A DNA stretch of 14,415 nt from Actinomycetota bacterium (GCA_009699025.1 WLOZ01000015.1:1-14415), one strand, 5' to 3'. Shown: positions 1 to 6,593, counted from the first letter of the stretch. Notes: a model not told the origin generated them from the letters alone. Made by a program: numbers and translations.

Positions 1-240
1 CGCCGTAATGCCGCCTACGCTCGCGCGCACGTCGTCGACGCGGATTCCTATGTCGGCGTTGCGCACGACCTCCCGGGGCTGCTGCACGGTGGGGTCGCCG
101 GAGACGGAAGGAAGACCTTTGGAGTCGACGTTGCCGCCGCTCGCCGTCTCGCTCGATGATGAACTTGAGCCCCCGCAGCCGGTGAGCGCAACGAGCAGCA
201 CTGCCGCCATGGCGCCGAGCAACGCGGATCGGAAACGCAT
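1..240 (-). CDS. DUF4349-type lipoprotein, N-terminal part (cut by window edge)
   Basis: This is the first 80 codons of a minus-strand gene that runs off the left edge; it starts at ATG 240-238. The N-terminus has a short basic stretch (MRFR), a hydrophobic core (about residues 5-19) and a lipobox LTGC with the lipid-accepting cysteine at residue 22. A Ser/Gly-rich linker (23-40) follows, so the mature protein should be anchored to the outer face of the membrane. From about residue 57 the sequence REVVRNADIGIRVDDVRAS resembles the opening of DUF4349 domains, which begin with an Arg-x-Ala-Asp/Glu strand and often continue into a coiled coil and a C-terminal membrane segment. That part is outside the window. 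DUF4349 has no defined biochemical role. The lipoprotein call is direct from sequence; the domain call rests on a short stretch. The gene diverges from the large secreted protein gene and has a leaderless-type promoter. Confidence 0.8.
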   Translation of the reverse strand, partial: MRFRSALLGAMAAVLLVALTGCGGSSSSSSETASGGNVDSKGLPSVSGDPTVQQPREVVRNADIGIRVDDVRASVGGITA

Positions 241-246
241 GCCTTC

Positions 247-252
247 AGCGTA
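247..252 (-). promoter_or_regulatory. -10 box (TACGCT) for the lipoprotein gene, leaderless spacing
   Basis: Read on the minus strand, TACGCT is followed by six bases (GAAGGC) and then the ATG at 240. This fits the actinobacterial TAnnnT -10 consensus with transcription starting on the A of ATG. No convincing -35 box is seen. The same hexamer at the same distance precedes bagA. GAAGG could instead serve as a close, weak ribosome binding site. Confidence 0.5.
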
Positions 253-391
253 GGCGCGGCGACTGGTCAGCGACAGGGCCGTCAGGTCACGGTTGAGTCA
301 GCATCGGTGCACGCCTCAGCAATGTCGCTCGCACTTCGCGGTGGTTTCACTTCGCCAGCAGCATCGGCGCGAGACAATGGCTGCGCGACCT

Positions 392-403
392 GCCCCCGGG
401 GGC
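392..403. promoter_or_regulatory. 12-bp GC palindrome just upstream of the propeller gene
   Basis: GCCCCCGGGGGC is a perfect palindrome lying 19 bp before the ATG at 423, inside the 182-bp divergent region 241-422. It could be an operator or a small mRNA hairpin in the leader. The leader also has a Shine-Dalgarno-like AGAGAGGA at 405-412, ten bases before ATG 423. A possible -10 (GACAAT, 373-378) would give a leader of about 38 nt. A near-identical 10-mer, GCATCGGTGC at 301-310 and GCATCGGCGC at 361-370, repeats at exactly 60 bp. No regulator can be named. Confidence 0.3.
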
Positions 404-422
404 CAGAGAGGAATCGAGTCAC

Positions 423-3400
423 ATGTCGAAGCACCGTCTCACCTCTGTTGTCATTTCAGTAGCGATTGCGGGGGCGGCGCTAGTCGCTGTGCCAGGTGCT
501 GTGAACGCTGTGCCGGTATTCGATGACGGACTCCTCGATACCGCGTACTCCACCGCAATGGGCACGGGACCCGGCAGTGGCACTCGGGTGATCTCTGTCG
601 CCGCGCAGTCCGACGGCCGGGTAGTCGCAGCAGGCATCTTCACAACCTTCAACAGTGTCGCGGCGCCATACATCGTGCGTCTGAATTCCGACGGCAGCCC
701 CGACACGGCGTTCACCACAGCAATGGGAACAGGATTCAACGGCACGGTCACCAAGGTGGCGGTGCAGTTAGACGGAAAGGTTCTGGTCGGCGGAGACTTC
801 ACCACACTCAACGACGTGAACACAGTCGGACTCGCACGCCTGAACCCCGACGGCTCACCTGACACCGCCTTCAACGCTGGAATAGTTGCGGGCGGCGATA
901 ACTCCGGCTTCAACGGCTACGTTCTCGCACTCGCGCAGCAGTCCGGCGGCAAGATTCTCGCCGGCGGAGCCTTCACCGCACTCAACGGTGTGACGCGTGC
1001 CAACTTGGTGCGGCTGAACACCGATGGCTCCGTCGATGAAGCCTTCAGCACCGCACTCGCCGGAGCGACCAGCGTCGCGATTAACGACATCGCATTGCAG
1101 GCCGACGGCAACATCCTGCTTGGAACAATCGCACCCACGGCACTAATGCGCCTCACGCCTGCCGGCGCTGTTGATACCTCTTTCAGCACAGCGCAGGGCG
1201 CCGGCTTTAACGATGAAGTGAAGAGCATCGGCCAACAATCCGACGGCAGCATCGTGGTTGGCGGCTACTTCACCGGCTTCGACAGTGGTGGCACTCAAGA
1301 TCAGGTCGCCGGACACATCGCGCGCCTCAGCGCTGACGGCGTGCTCGACACCACGTTCACAGCGAACGCAGCACTCGACGACAACGTGTTCTCACTCGCG
1401 ATTCAAGCCGACGACGCAATCGTTGCCGACGGCGACATTCTCAAGACATACGCCACGAAGAGTCAGCGAGTGGTGCGTCTCGCCGCCGACGGCACGTTCG
1501 ACATCGCGTACGCCGGCAACGTCGGCGACGGCCCCGACAATCGCGTGTACTCGATCGCGCTCACGCCCAACGGTCAGGCCGTGGTCGGCGGCAGCATGGA
1601 GACCTTCGACTCTGTAGCGAGCAAGTACATCGCGCGACTCGACGGTCCTGCGGTGAACATTGCGTCAATCTCACCGACGACCGGTCCCCTCGCTGGCGGC
1701 CCCGTGCTCACTGCGCGCGGTAGCGGCTTCACCGGAACTCCGCTGGTGACCGTGGGCGGAATCACGTGCACCTCGCCGGTCGTGGTCGACTCCACCACAC
1801 TGACCTGTGTGCTTGGTGCGCACGCCGCCGGCACAGTCGATGTGTCGGTCGTGAACGCCGGTGTCACTCTCCACCTGCCAAGCGCGTTTACGTACTCGGC
1901 CACGACCGCGGTGCAGGTGTCATCGGGCGTCGCCCAGAGTTGTGCCATCACAACTGCGCGCAACCTCGACTGCTGGGGCAACGGGAATGCGCGCCAGACC
2001 ACGCCGCCCACTGGAACTTTCACGCAGTCGTCCTCGGGCTATTACCACGGATGTGCGGTCGCGACTGATGCGTCGCTCGCATGTTGGGGCGGTGGTCTCA
2101 GTGGATCGAACTTCGGACAGGCCACTCCTCCGTCAACCGGCGCCTACTCTCAGGTATCGGCAGGCGTGGGCCACTCATGCGCCGTCGTCGACGACGGCAC
2201 GGTCACCTGCTGGGGTCGTAACACGAATGGAGAATCGACAGCTCCCGCGGGAACGTTCACTCAGGTTTCAAACGGAGGCGACTGGAATAGTGGTTCACCG
2301 ATCGACTTCAGTTGCGGCGTACACACAGACGGAACGCTCGCGTGTTGGGGTGACAACACCGACGGCCGCGCCACACCTCCTGCTGGCACCTACACGCAGG
2401 TGTCCGTCGGTTACACCTTCGCGTGCGCGGTGAACACCAACCACCGGGTGGTGTGCTGGGGAACCGACACCAGTTCAGTCATCAGCACCGCCACTTCATC
2501 ACCCGCCCTCGAGGTGTCAACGGGAGGCGGATACGCCTGTGCGCGACTTCTGAACGCGTCGATCACCTGTTGGGGAGGGAATTTCTCCGGTTCCACCAGT
2601 CAAACCCCTGCCGGCAGCGTCACGTCGCTGGGCACCGGCTACCACCACTCCTGCGCGGTAACCGCGTCCCAGGGTATGAAGTGCTGGGGCTATAACCACC
2701 GAGGCCAACTGGGTTTTGGGCTCGAACCTCAAGGCTTCTACACCAACTCGCCACTCACCGCAGGAACCACGCTCTCGTCCTACAGCCTGCAACTCGAAGT
2801 GAAGCCTGACGTCGAGACCTACCCCACCATTTTCCGGCCACCCGTCACCACGTTCGCGGTCACGGACGGAGCTTTGCCGGACGGAGTGACGCTGAGCTCC
2901 TCAGGCCTTCTCTCGGGTACGCCCGCGACCGCCGGTGACTACAGCTTCGAAGTCACATCAACGAGTTTGTGGGGAACCCGCGCCGCAACGTTCTTGCTCA
3001 CCATCAACAAGATTACTGTGGCGGTCACTGCCGCGTCGCCGTCGGCGATCAACCCGGCCACTGCGATTCCGTTGATCGGATACACCACTGATCCAGCGAC
3101 TGTCGTTGGTGACTGGAGCGTTGCTCCCACCTGCGCTGTGTACGCCTCAAGCGACAGTGGATTCGCGAACGCACTGACCGGAACGCAGCCTGACGGCACC
3201 TACGTCACGCACTGCTCGGGTGGTACGTCGACGAACTACAACCCGACCAGTTACGTCGACGGATCACTCGTCATCACCAAGATCGATGTCGCAGTCACCG
3301 CCGCGTCGCCGTCGGCAATCAACCCAGCCATGGTCATTCCGACGATCGGGTACACCACGTCGCCGTCAACTGTCGGTGGCGGCTGGAGCGTTGCTCCCAC

Positions 3401-4202
3401 CTGTGGTGTCTACACCTCAAGCGACAGTGGATTCGCGACCGCACTCACCGGCACACAACCCGCCGGCACCTACGTCACCCACTGCGCGGGTGGAACCTCA
3501 ACGAGCTACAACCCGACCAGTTACGTCGACGGCTCGCTGGTGATCGACGGCAGCGTTCCGACCGTGGGTGTCACGACACTTCCCGTTTTCGAAAGTGGCC
3601 TGGGCTTCCCGGTCGCATGGAGTGCAACCGGCGGTGTCTCGGCAATCACGAACACTGACGTGCGCTACCGCAAGGCATTATGGAGTGCGTCGCTTCCCAC
3701 GAGTTACACCACGTGGAAGTCAGGCGTTACCGCCCGCAGTGCCACCTTCACGGGAACGCAGAGTTACAAGTACTGCTTCTCCACGCGCGCACGCAACCTG
3801 ATCGGAAACGTGAGCGCATGGTCGGCCGAGAAGTGCACCACACTTCCACTCGACGAGCGCACCTTGTCTACCACCGGCGTCTGGGCTCGGTCCGCGCCCT
3901 CCGGCTGGGTCGCCAAGACGGCACTACTGGCCACGAGCAAGGGCGCCTCGCTGCGCACCAAGGCTGCGGTGAAGGTTAAGCGGATCGCCCTCATCGCCCT
4001 CAAGTGCAAGGCCTGCGGCTCGGTGGTCGTGCAAGTCGGCACCACCAAGAAGACCGTCTCTCTGGTGGGCCCCTCGACCAACGGGCTGCGCACCCTGTTC
4101 ATCATCACCCTGGGGGCCAAGACCACCGGAACGGTCAGCGTCACGATCGCCACCACCGGCAAGACGGTGAAGGTCGACGGCGTCGTACTCAGCGCCTCAT
4201 AG
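423..4202 (+). CDS. Giant secreted modular protein: delta-60 propeller, IPT/TIG, RCC1-like propeller, Ig-like repeats
   Basis: This 1259-residue protein is probably exported by Sec. Residues 1-29 form a signal peptide with basic start, hydrophobic core and a cleavage site near AVNA. Modules in order: (1) residues 33-408, seven delta-60 (DUF5122-like) repeats of the pattern 'QxDGkilvgGxF...xRLnxDGsxDtaF', the fourth shortened; (2) 413-492, an IPT/TIG Ig-like domain; (3) about 497-760, seven RCC1-like repeats, each with C-x9-C-W-G (Cys 507/517, 544/554, 586/596, 631/641, 668/678, 706/716, 744/754); (4) about 795-862, a putative Ig (He_PIG-like) module with LPDGVTLSSSGLLSGTP; (5) two 90-residue repeats at 864-953 and 954-1043; (6) 1045-1140, a fibronectin-III-like module; (7) 1141-1259, a beta-rich module with a CxxC (1195/1198). 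No sortase motif, membrane anchor or catalytic motif is visible. ATG 423 is chosen for its Shine-Dalgarno and signal peptide. The last 6 bp overlap the convergent MBL gene. A binding or adhesion role is inference. Confidence 0.9.
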   Translation: MSKHRLTSVVISVAIAGAALVAVPGAVNAVPVFDDGLLDTAYSTAMGTGPGSGTRVISVAAQSDGRVVAAGIFTTFNSVAAPYIVRLNSDGSPDTAFTTAMGTGFNGTVTKVAVQLDGKVLVGGDFTTLNDVNTVGLARLNPDGSPDTAFNAGIVAGGDNSGFNGYVLALAQQSGGKILAGGAFTALNGVTRANLVRLNTDGSVDEAFSTALAGATSVAINDIALQADGNILLGTIAPTALMRLTPAGAVDTSFSTAQGAGFNDEVKSIGQQSDGSIVVGGYFTGFDSGGTQDQVAGHIARLSADGVLDTTFTANAALDDNVFSLAIQADDAIVADGDILKTYATKSQRVVRLAADGTFDIAYAGNVGDGPDNRVYSIALTPNGQAVVGGSMETFDSVASKYIARLDGPAVNIASISPTTGPLAGGPVLTARGSGFTGTPLVTVGGITCTSPVVVDSTTLTCVLGAHAAGTVDVSVVNAGVTLHLPSAFTYSATTAVQVSSGVAQSCAITTARNLDCWGNGNARQTTPPTGTFTQSSSGYYHGCAVATDASLACWGGGLSGSNFGQATPPSTGAYSQVSAGVGHSCAVVDDGTVTCWGRNTNGESTAPAGTFTQVSNGGDWNSGSPIDFSCGVHTDGTLACWGDNTDGRATPPAGTYTQVSVGYTFACAVNTNHRVVCWGTDTSSVISTATSSPALEVSTGGGYACARLLNASITCWGGNFSGSTSQTPAGSVTSLGTGYHHSCAVTASQGMKCWGYNHRGQLGFGLEPQGFYTNSPLTAGTTLSSYSLQLEVKPDVETYPTIFRPPVTTFAVTDGALPDGVTLSSSGLLSGTPATAGDYSFEVTSTSLWGTRAATFLLTINKITVAVTAASPSAINPATAIPLIGYTTDPATVVGDWSVAPTCAVYASSDSGFANALTGTQPDGTYVTHCSGGTSTNYNPTSYVDGSLVITKIDVAVTAASPSAINPAMVIPTIGYTTSPSTVGGGWSVAPTCGVYTSSDSGFATALTGTQPAGTYVTHCAGGTSTSYNPTSYVDGSLVIDGSVPTVGVTTLPVFESGLGFPVAWSATGGVSAITNTDVRYRKALWSASLPTSYTTWKSGVTARSATFTGTQSYKYCFSTRARNLIGNVSAWSAEKCTTLPLDERTLSTTGVWARSAPSGWVAKTALLATSKGASLRTKAAVKVKRIALIALKCKACGSVVVQVGTTKKTVSLVGPSTNGLRTLFIITLGAKTTGTVSVTIATTGKTVKVDGVVLSAS
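3012..3551 (+). repeat. 270-bp in-frame tandem duplication in the secreted protein gene
   Basis: Two consecutive 270-bp units (3012-3281 and 3282-3551) each encode 90 residues of the form 'VAVTAASPSAINPA...GYTT...WSVAPTC.VY.SSDSGFA.ALTGTQP.GTYVTHC.GGTST.YNPTSYVDGSLVI'. Long stretches are identical in DNA as well as protein, so the duplication is recent or kept alike by recombination. Each unit has two conserved cysteines (904 and 931; 994 and 1021), a probable disulfide pair. The fold resembles the bacterial Ig-like/MBG-type repeats found in large surface proteins; the family assignment is uncertain. Confidence 0.85.
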
Positions 4203-5033
4203 CTGGTCGAGGTACTCGAGTTGGGCGCGCACGCTGAGCAGGGCGGCGGGCCACACGGCCTGCGGCACGTCGAAGTACACCGACTCGACCACGGCCTGCG
4301 CGAGGTTGTCGGAGGAGTCGCCGAGGGCCTCAGCTGCGGCTCGTACCTGCTCGAGCCGCTGGGCACGATGGGCGAGGTAGTAGTCGATGACCTCGATCGG
4401 GCGCTCCAGCGCTGGCCCATGCCCCGGCAGCACCAGATCGGCGTCGACGAGCTCCGATCGGGCCTTCAGCAGCCTCAGTGAGTCGAGGTAATCAGCGAGC
4501 CGACCGTCGGGGTGAGCCACCACTGTGGTTCCTCGGCCGAGCACGGTGTCGCCGGTGAGCAGCGCCGCCCCGGCCTCCGACCGCAGCACGAGCGACACCG
4601 AGTCGGAGGTATGTCCAGGCGTCAGCACCACCTGGCACTCGAAGCCGTCGCCGGCCACGACCGAGTCGGGCGTCAGCCCCTCGCCACCCCACTGATGCTG
4701 CGGGTCGATCGCGCGCACCCAGCAGCCAAGGGCGTCGGCCAGGGCTCGTGCCCCCTCGCTGTGGTCGGCGTGCCCGTGTGTCAGCACGATTCCGAGGGGA
4801 TGCAGCCCGCGGCTGCTGAGCAGTTCGGCCACCGCGCCGAGATGGCCGTCGTCGGCAGGCCCGGGGTCAACCACTACTGCGTCGCGGCCGCCCTCGGCTG
4901 CCACAACCCAGGTGTTGGTGCCATCGAGGGTCATCGGGCTCGCGTTGGGCGCCAGCAGGCACGTGGCCACCGGCGTGACCACGCCGCCCGACCAGGGTCC
5001 GAGCGATCCCGGAGGGATGCTGAGCCCGGTCAC
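4197..5033 (-). CDS. Metallo-beta-lactamase-fold hydrolase (LACTB2/glyoxalase-II-like, Rv3677c-like)
   Basis: This 278-residue cytosolic metal hydrolase has all the metal ligands of the MBL superfamily: H86-x-H88-x-D90-H91 in THGHADH, H141 in the PGHT motif, D162 in LTGDT and H205 in LPGHG. The C-terminal ~55 residues are helical and fit the winged-helix tail of LACTB2-like members, some of which act as RNases; others hydrolyse thioesters such as S-lactoylglutathione. The substrate cannot be told from sequence. It starts at GTG 5033, whose GTGA overlaps the stop codon of the upstream NUDIX gene by 4 bp, which indicates translational coupling. It is the last gene of the minus-strand operon and overlaps the convergent secreted-protein gene by 6 bp. 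The ortholog next to ridA in mycobacteria is Rv3677c. The family call is firm; the reaction is not. Confidence 0.9.
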   Translation of the reverse strand: MTGLSIPPGSLGPWSGGVVTPVATCLLAPNASPMTLDGTNTWVVAAEGGRDAVVVDPGPADDGHLGAVAELLSSRGLHPLGIVLTHGHADHSEGARALADALGCWVRAIDPQHQWGGEGLTPDSVVAGDGFECQVVLTPGHTSDSVSLVLRSEAGAALLTGDTVLGRGTTVVAHPDGRLADYLDSLRLLKARSELVDADLVLPGHGPALERPIEVIDYYLAHRAQRLEQVRAAAEALGDSSDNLAQAVVESVYFDVPQAVWPAALLSVRAQLEYLDQL

Positions 5034-5911
5034 ACGTCCTCCAGCCCGAGTTCGAGCAGCATCTCGCCGGTGGAGGCGTCAATCAGCATCCACCTCAGGG
5101 CTCCTGAGGCGTCGAGTGAGGGCTGGGGCATCTGGGGCACGATCGTGCGCTCGTCGGCCGCCTGCAGCACCTCAGCGGCCGTCGCATAGGGCAGCAGGGT
5201 GCGCAGAGTGTCCGACGTGGGGGTCATCAGCGCCAGATCGCCTGCTGCCCACCTTTCCAGTGCGTCGGCCGGACGCATCCAGTGCACCCGGTCGGACTCG
5301 CCGCTCACGTCTCCGGCCTCCTGGGTTACCGGCATGGCGGCCACGAAGAAACGGGTGTTGTAGCGCCGCTCCTCGACCGGGGGGGTGATCCAGTGAGTCC
5401 ACGGCCGGATCGCCGCGGTGTCAACCACGAGCCCCTCGGCATACAGCAGCTCCGAGAAGGTCTGCCCAGTGTCGAGCAGGGCCTGCCGACGCTGCTCCCA
5501 CAGGTCGTCACGCGCAACGGGCGCGGCCTGGCCGGTAACCAGCAGCACGCCGCACTCTTCGAAGGTCTCTCGGGTAGCCGCCGCCAGTAGGGCAGCACCC
5601 ACGCCCGGAGCCGCGCCCAGCCTGAGGTCGAGCGCGTGGGCCTGCTCCGGCGAGGCCAGTGCGAGCGGCACGATGTGGTCGTCGGGGTCGAGTCGTCCGC
5701 CCGGGAATACGTGCATTCCTGCTGCGAACGCCATGGTGCTCACCCTGCGCATGAGGAAGACCTCGATGCCCTCGGCTGTGTCGCGCAGCAGCACCACCGT
5801 GGCGGCGTCACGCACCTCGGGCACGGTCCAGTCGTCGGTGCGACCCTCAAGGATTGCCCAGGCACGCTCGACGAACCGCTGAGGCGGAACGAATACTGGG
5901 CCGTCGCTCAC
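5030..5911 (-). CDS. NUDIX hydrolase, NUDT7/NUDT19-like architecture
   Basis: This 293-residue protein has a NUDIX fold in the long form related to NUDT7/NUDT19 (CoA or nucleotide-sugar diphosphatases). The strand DAATVVLLRD (35-44) and MHVFPGGRLDPDD (66-78) open the domain. The catalytic helix carries R114-E115-T-F-E118-E119-C-G121-V. The standard first half of the NUDIX box (G-x5-E directly before the REx3EExG part) is missing: residue 106, where the Glu is expected, is Ala. Instead about 30 residues lie between the GG motif and the catalytic helix, as in the NUDT19 group. ITPPVEERRYNTRFFVA (175-191) is also typical of that group. The start is GTG 5911, two bases after the ridA-like stop; the stop overlaps the MBL start. 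The diphosphate substrate is unknown. Its setting between RidA and MBL suggests metabolite or CoA-ester clean-up, which is inference. Confidence 0.88.
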   Translation of the reverse strand: MSDGPVFVPPQRFVERAWAILEGRTDDWTVPEVRDAATVVLLRDTAEGIEVFLMRRVSTMAFAAGMHVFPGGRLDPDDHIVPLALASPEQAHALDLRLGAAPGVGAALLAAATRETFEECGVLLVTGQAAPVARDDLWEQRRQALLDTGQTFSELLYAEGLVVDTAAIRPWTHWITPPVEERRYNTRFFVAAMPVTQEAGDVSGESDRVHWMRPADALERWAAGDLALMTPTSDTLRTLLPYATAAEVLQAADERTIVPQMPQPSLDASGALRWMLIDASTGEMLLELGLEDV

Positions 5912-5913
5912 GA

Positions 5914-6378
5914 TCAGGCGGCTACCTCGACGATGAGCTCAACCTCGACCGGGGAGTCGAGTGGCAGCACCGCCACGCCCAGAGAGGAGCGAGCGTGAAT
6001 GCCTGCGTCGCCGAAGGCGATGCCCAGCAACTCGCTGGCCCCGTTGGCCACGGCTGACTGCGAGCTGAAGTCGGGCACCGACGCCACGAACACCGTGACC
6101 TTGACGATGCGGGTGATGCGGTCGAGGTCACCGATAAGCGCCTTGATGGCGCCCAGGGCGTTGAGGGCAGATACGCCGGCGAGCTCCTTGGCGGTCTCGA
6201 TCTCGACTCCGCCACCGAGCTTGCCCGTGGCGGGCAGCTCACCCTTCACGAACGGAAGCTGACCGGCGGTGAACACCAGCGAGCCGGTCTGCACGGCTGG
6301 AACGTAGGCAGCCAGCGGTGGCACCACCTCAGGAACGGCATACCCCGCAGCGGCGAGACGGTCTTCGACGGCACCCAT
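5914..6378 (-). CDS. RidA/YjgF/UK114-family protein (Rv3678c-like)
   Basis: This 154-residue protein belongs to the Rid family of trimeric enzymes that hydrolyse reactive enamine/imine intermediates made by PLP enzymes; some members have other or unknown activity. Visible family features are VFTAGQLPFVKGEL (35-48) and the C-terminal block HARSSLGVAVLPLDSPVEVE (128-147). The arginine at 130 aligns with the substrate-binding Arg of canonical RidA. ATG 6378 is chosen because it gives the normal family start and length and lies two bases after the stop of the DUF4177 gene; the open frame extends further upstream but that part overlaps the neighbouring gene. The protein is of the somewhat longer actinobacterial type, so activity as a true imine deaminase is likely but not certain. 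It is second in the operon. Confidence 0.92.
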   Translation of the reverse strand: MGAVEDRLAAAGYAVPEVVPPLAAYVPAVQTGSLVFTAGQLPFVKGELPATGKLGGGVEIETAKELAGVSALNALGAIKALIGDLDRITRIVKVTVFVASVPDFSSQSAVANGASELLGIAFGDAGIHARSSLGVAVLPLDSPVEVELIVEVAA

Positions 6379-6380
6379 GG

Positions 6381-6539
6381 TCAGGCCTCCTTGGGCCGCT
6401 TGAAGTACGCGACGAGGCTCTCGGGGTTGGGGCCCGGCACAATCTGCACGAGCTCCCAGCCGTCTTGGCCCCAGTTGTCGAGGATCTGCTTGGTGGCGTG
6501 CACCAGCAGGGGTGCAGTGATGTATTCCCAGGTCGTCAT
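6381..6539 (-). CDS. Small DUF4177-type protein (Rv3678A-like)
   Basis: A 52-residue protein starting at ATG 6539 and ending in TGA at 6383-6381. The sequence opens MTTWEYITAPLLVHATKQIL and continues with NWGQDGWELVQIVPG (22-36) and VAYFKRP (43-49). The WEY...WGxDGWELV...YFKR pattern is the DUF4177 signature, common in Actinobacteria next to ridA. There is no signal peptide or membrane segment, so it should be cytosolic. Its function is unknown; constant linkage to the RidA-like gene suggests a partner or regulator of that protein. It is the first gene of the four-gene operon and has a leaderless-type promoter directly upstream. The real gene is far shorter than the enclosing open frame (which reaches 7007) because the upstream part is antisense to bagA. 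Confidence 0.88.
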   Translation of the reverse strand: MTTWEYITAPLLVHATKQILDNWGQDGWELVQIVPGPNPESLVAYFKRPKEA

Positions 6540-6545
6540 GTGCCG

Positions 6546-6551
6546 ACTGTA
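6546..6551 (-). promoter_or_regulatory. -10 box (TACAGT) for the DUF4177-ridA-NUDIX-MBL operon, leaderless
   Basis: On the minus strand TACAGT is followed by CGGCAC and then ATG 6539, so the expected start of transcription falls on the A of the start codon. No Shine-Dalgarno sequence fits between. The box lies in the 54-bp region shared with the divergent bagA promoter; the two -10 boxes are only 30 bp apart, so the polymerase sites must overlap. Confidence 0.6.
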
Positions 6552-6581
6552 GTGCGAGGGGCGCCGCTCGTCCGCTCGGGC

Positions 6582-6587
6582 TACGCT
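6582..6587 (+). promoter_or_regulatory. -10 box (TACGCT) for bagA-bagB, leaderless
   Basis: TACGCT is followed by CGACAC and then ATG 6594. The hexamer matches TAnnnT and its 6-nt distance places the start of transcription on the A of ATG. No clear -35 box and no Shine-Dalgarno sequence are present. The arrangement mirrors the operon promoter on the opposite strand. Confidence 0.6.
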
Positions 6588-6593
6588 CGACAC

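Noticed and set aside
3012..3551. The tandem repeat as a CRISPR or mobile-element signal
   Set aside because: The units are contiguous, in frame and encode a protein domain; there are no spacers, inverted ends or transposase.
4221..5882. Several plus-strand open frames across the MBL and NUDIX genes
   Set aside because: They mirror the G/C-rich third positions of the real genes and show no domains; the minus strand carries the full metal-binding and NUDIX motifs.
6318..6593. An in-frame upstream extension of bagA that would give a 421-residue protein
   Set aside because: The extra 92 residues are antisense to the RidA and DUF4177 genes, lack family similarity and lie upstream of the -10 box. 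The ArsA/GET3 fold begins right after ATG 6594.
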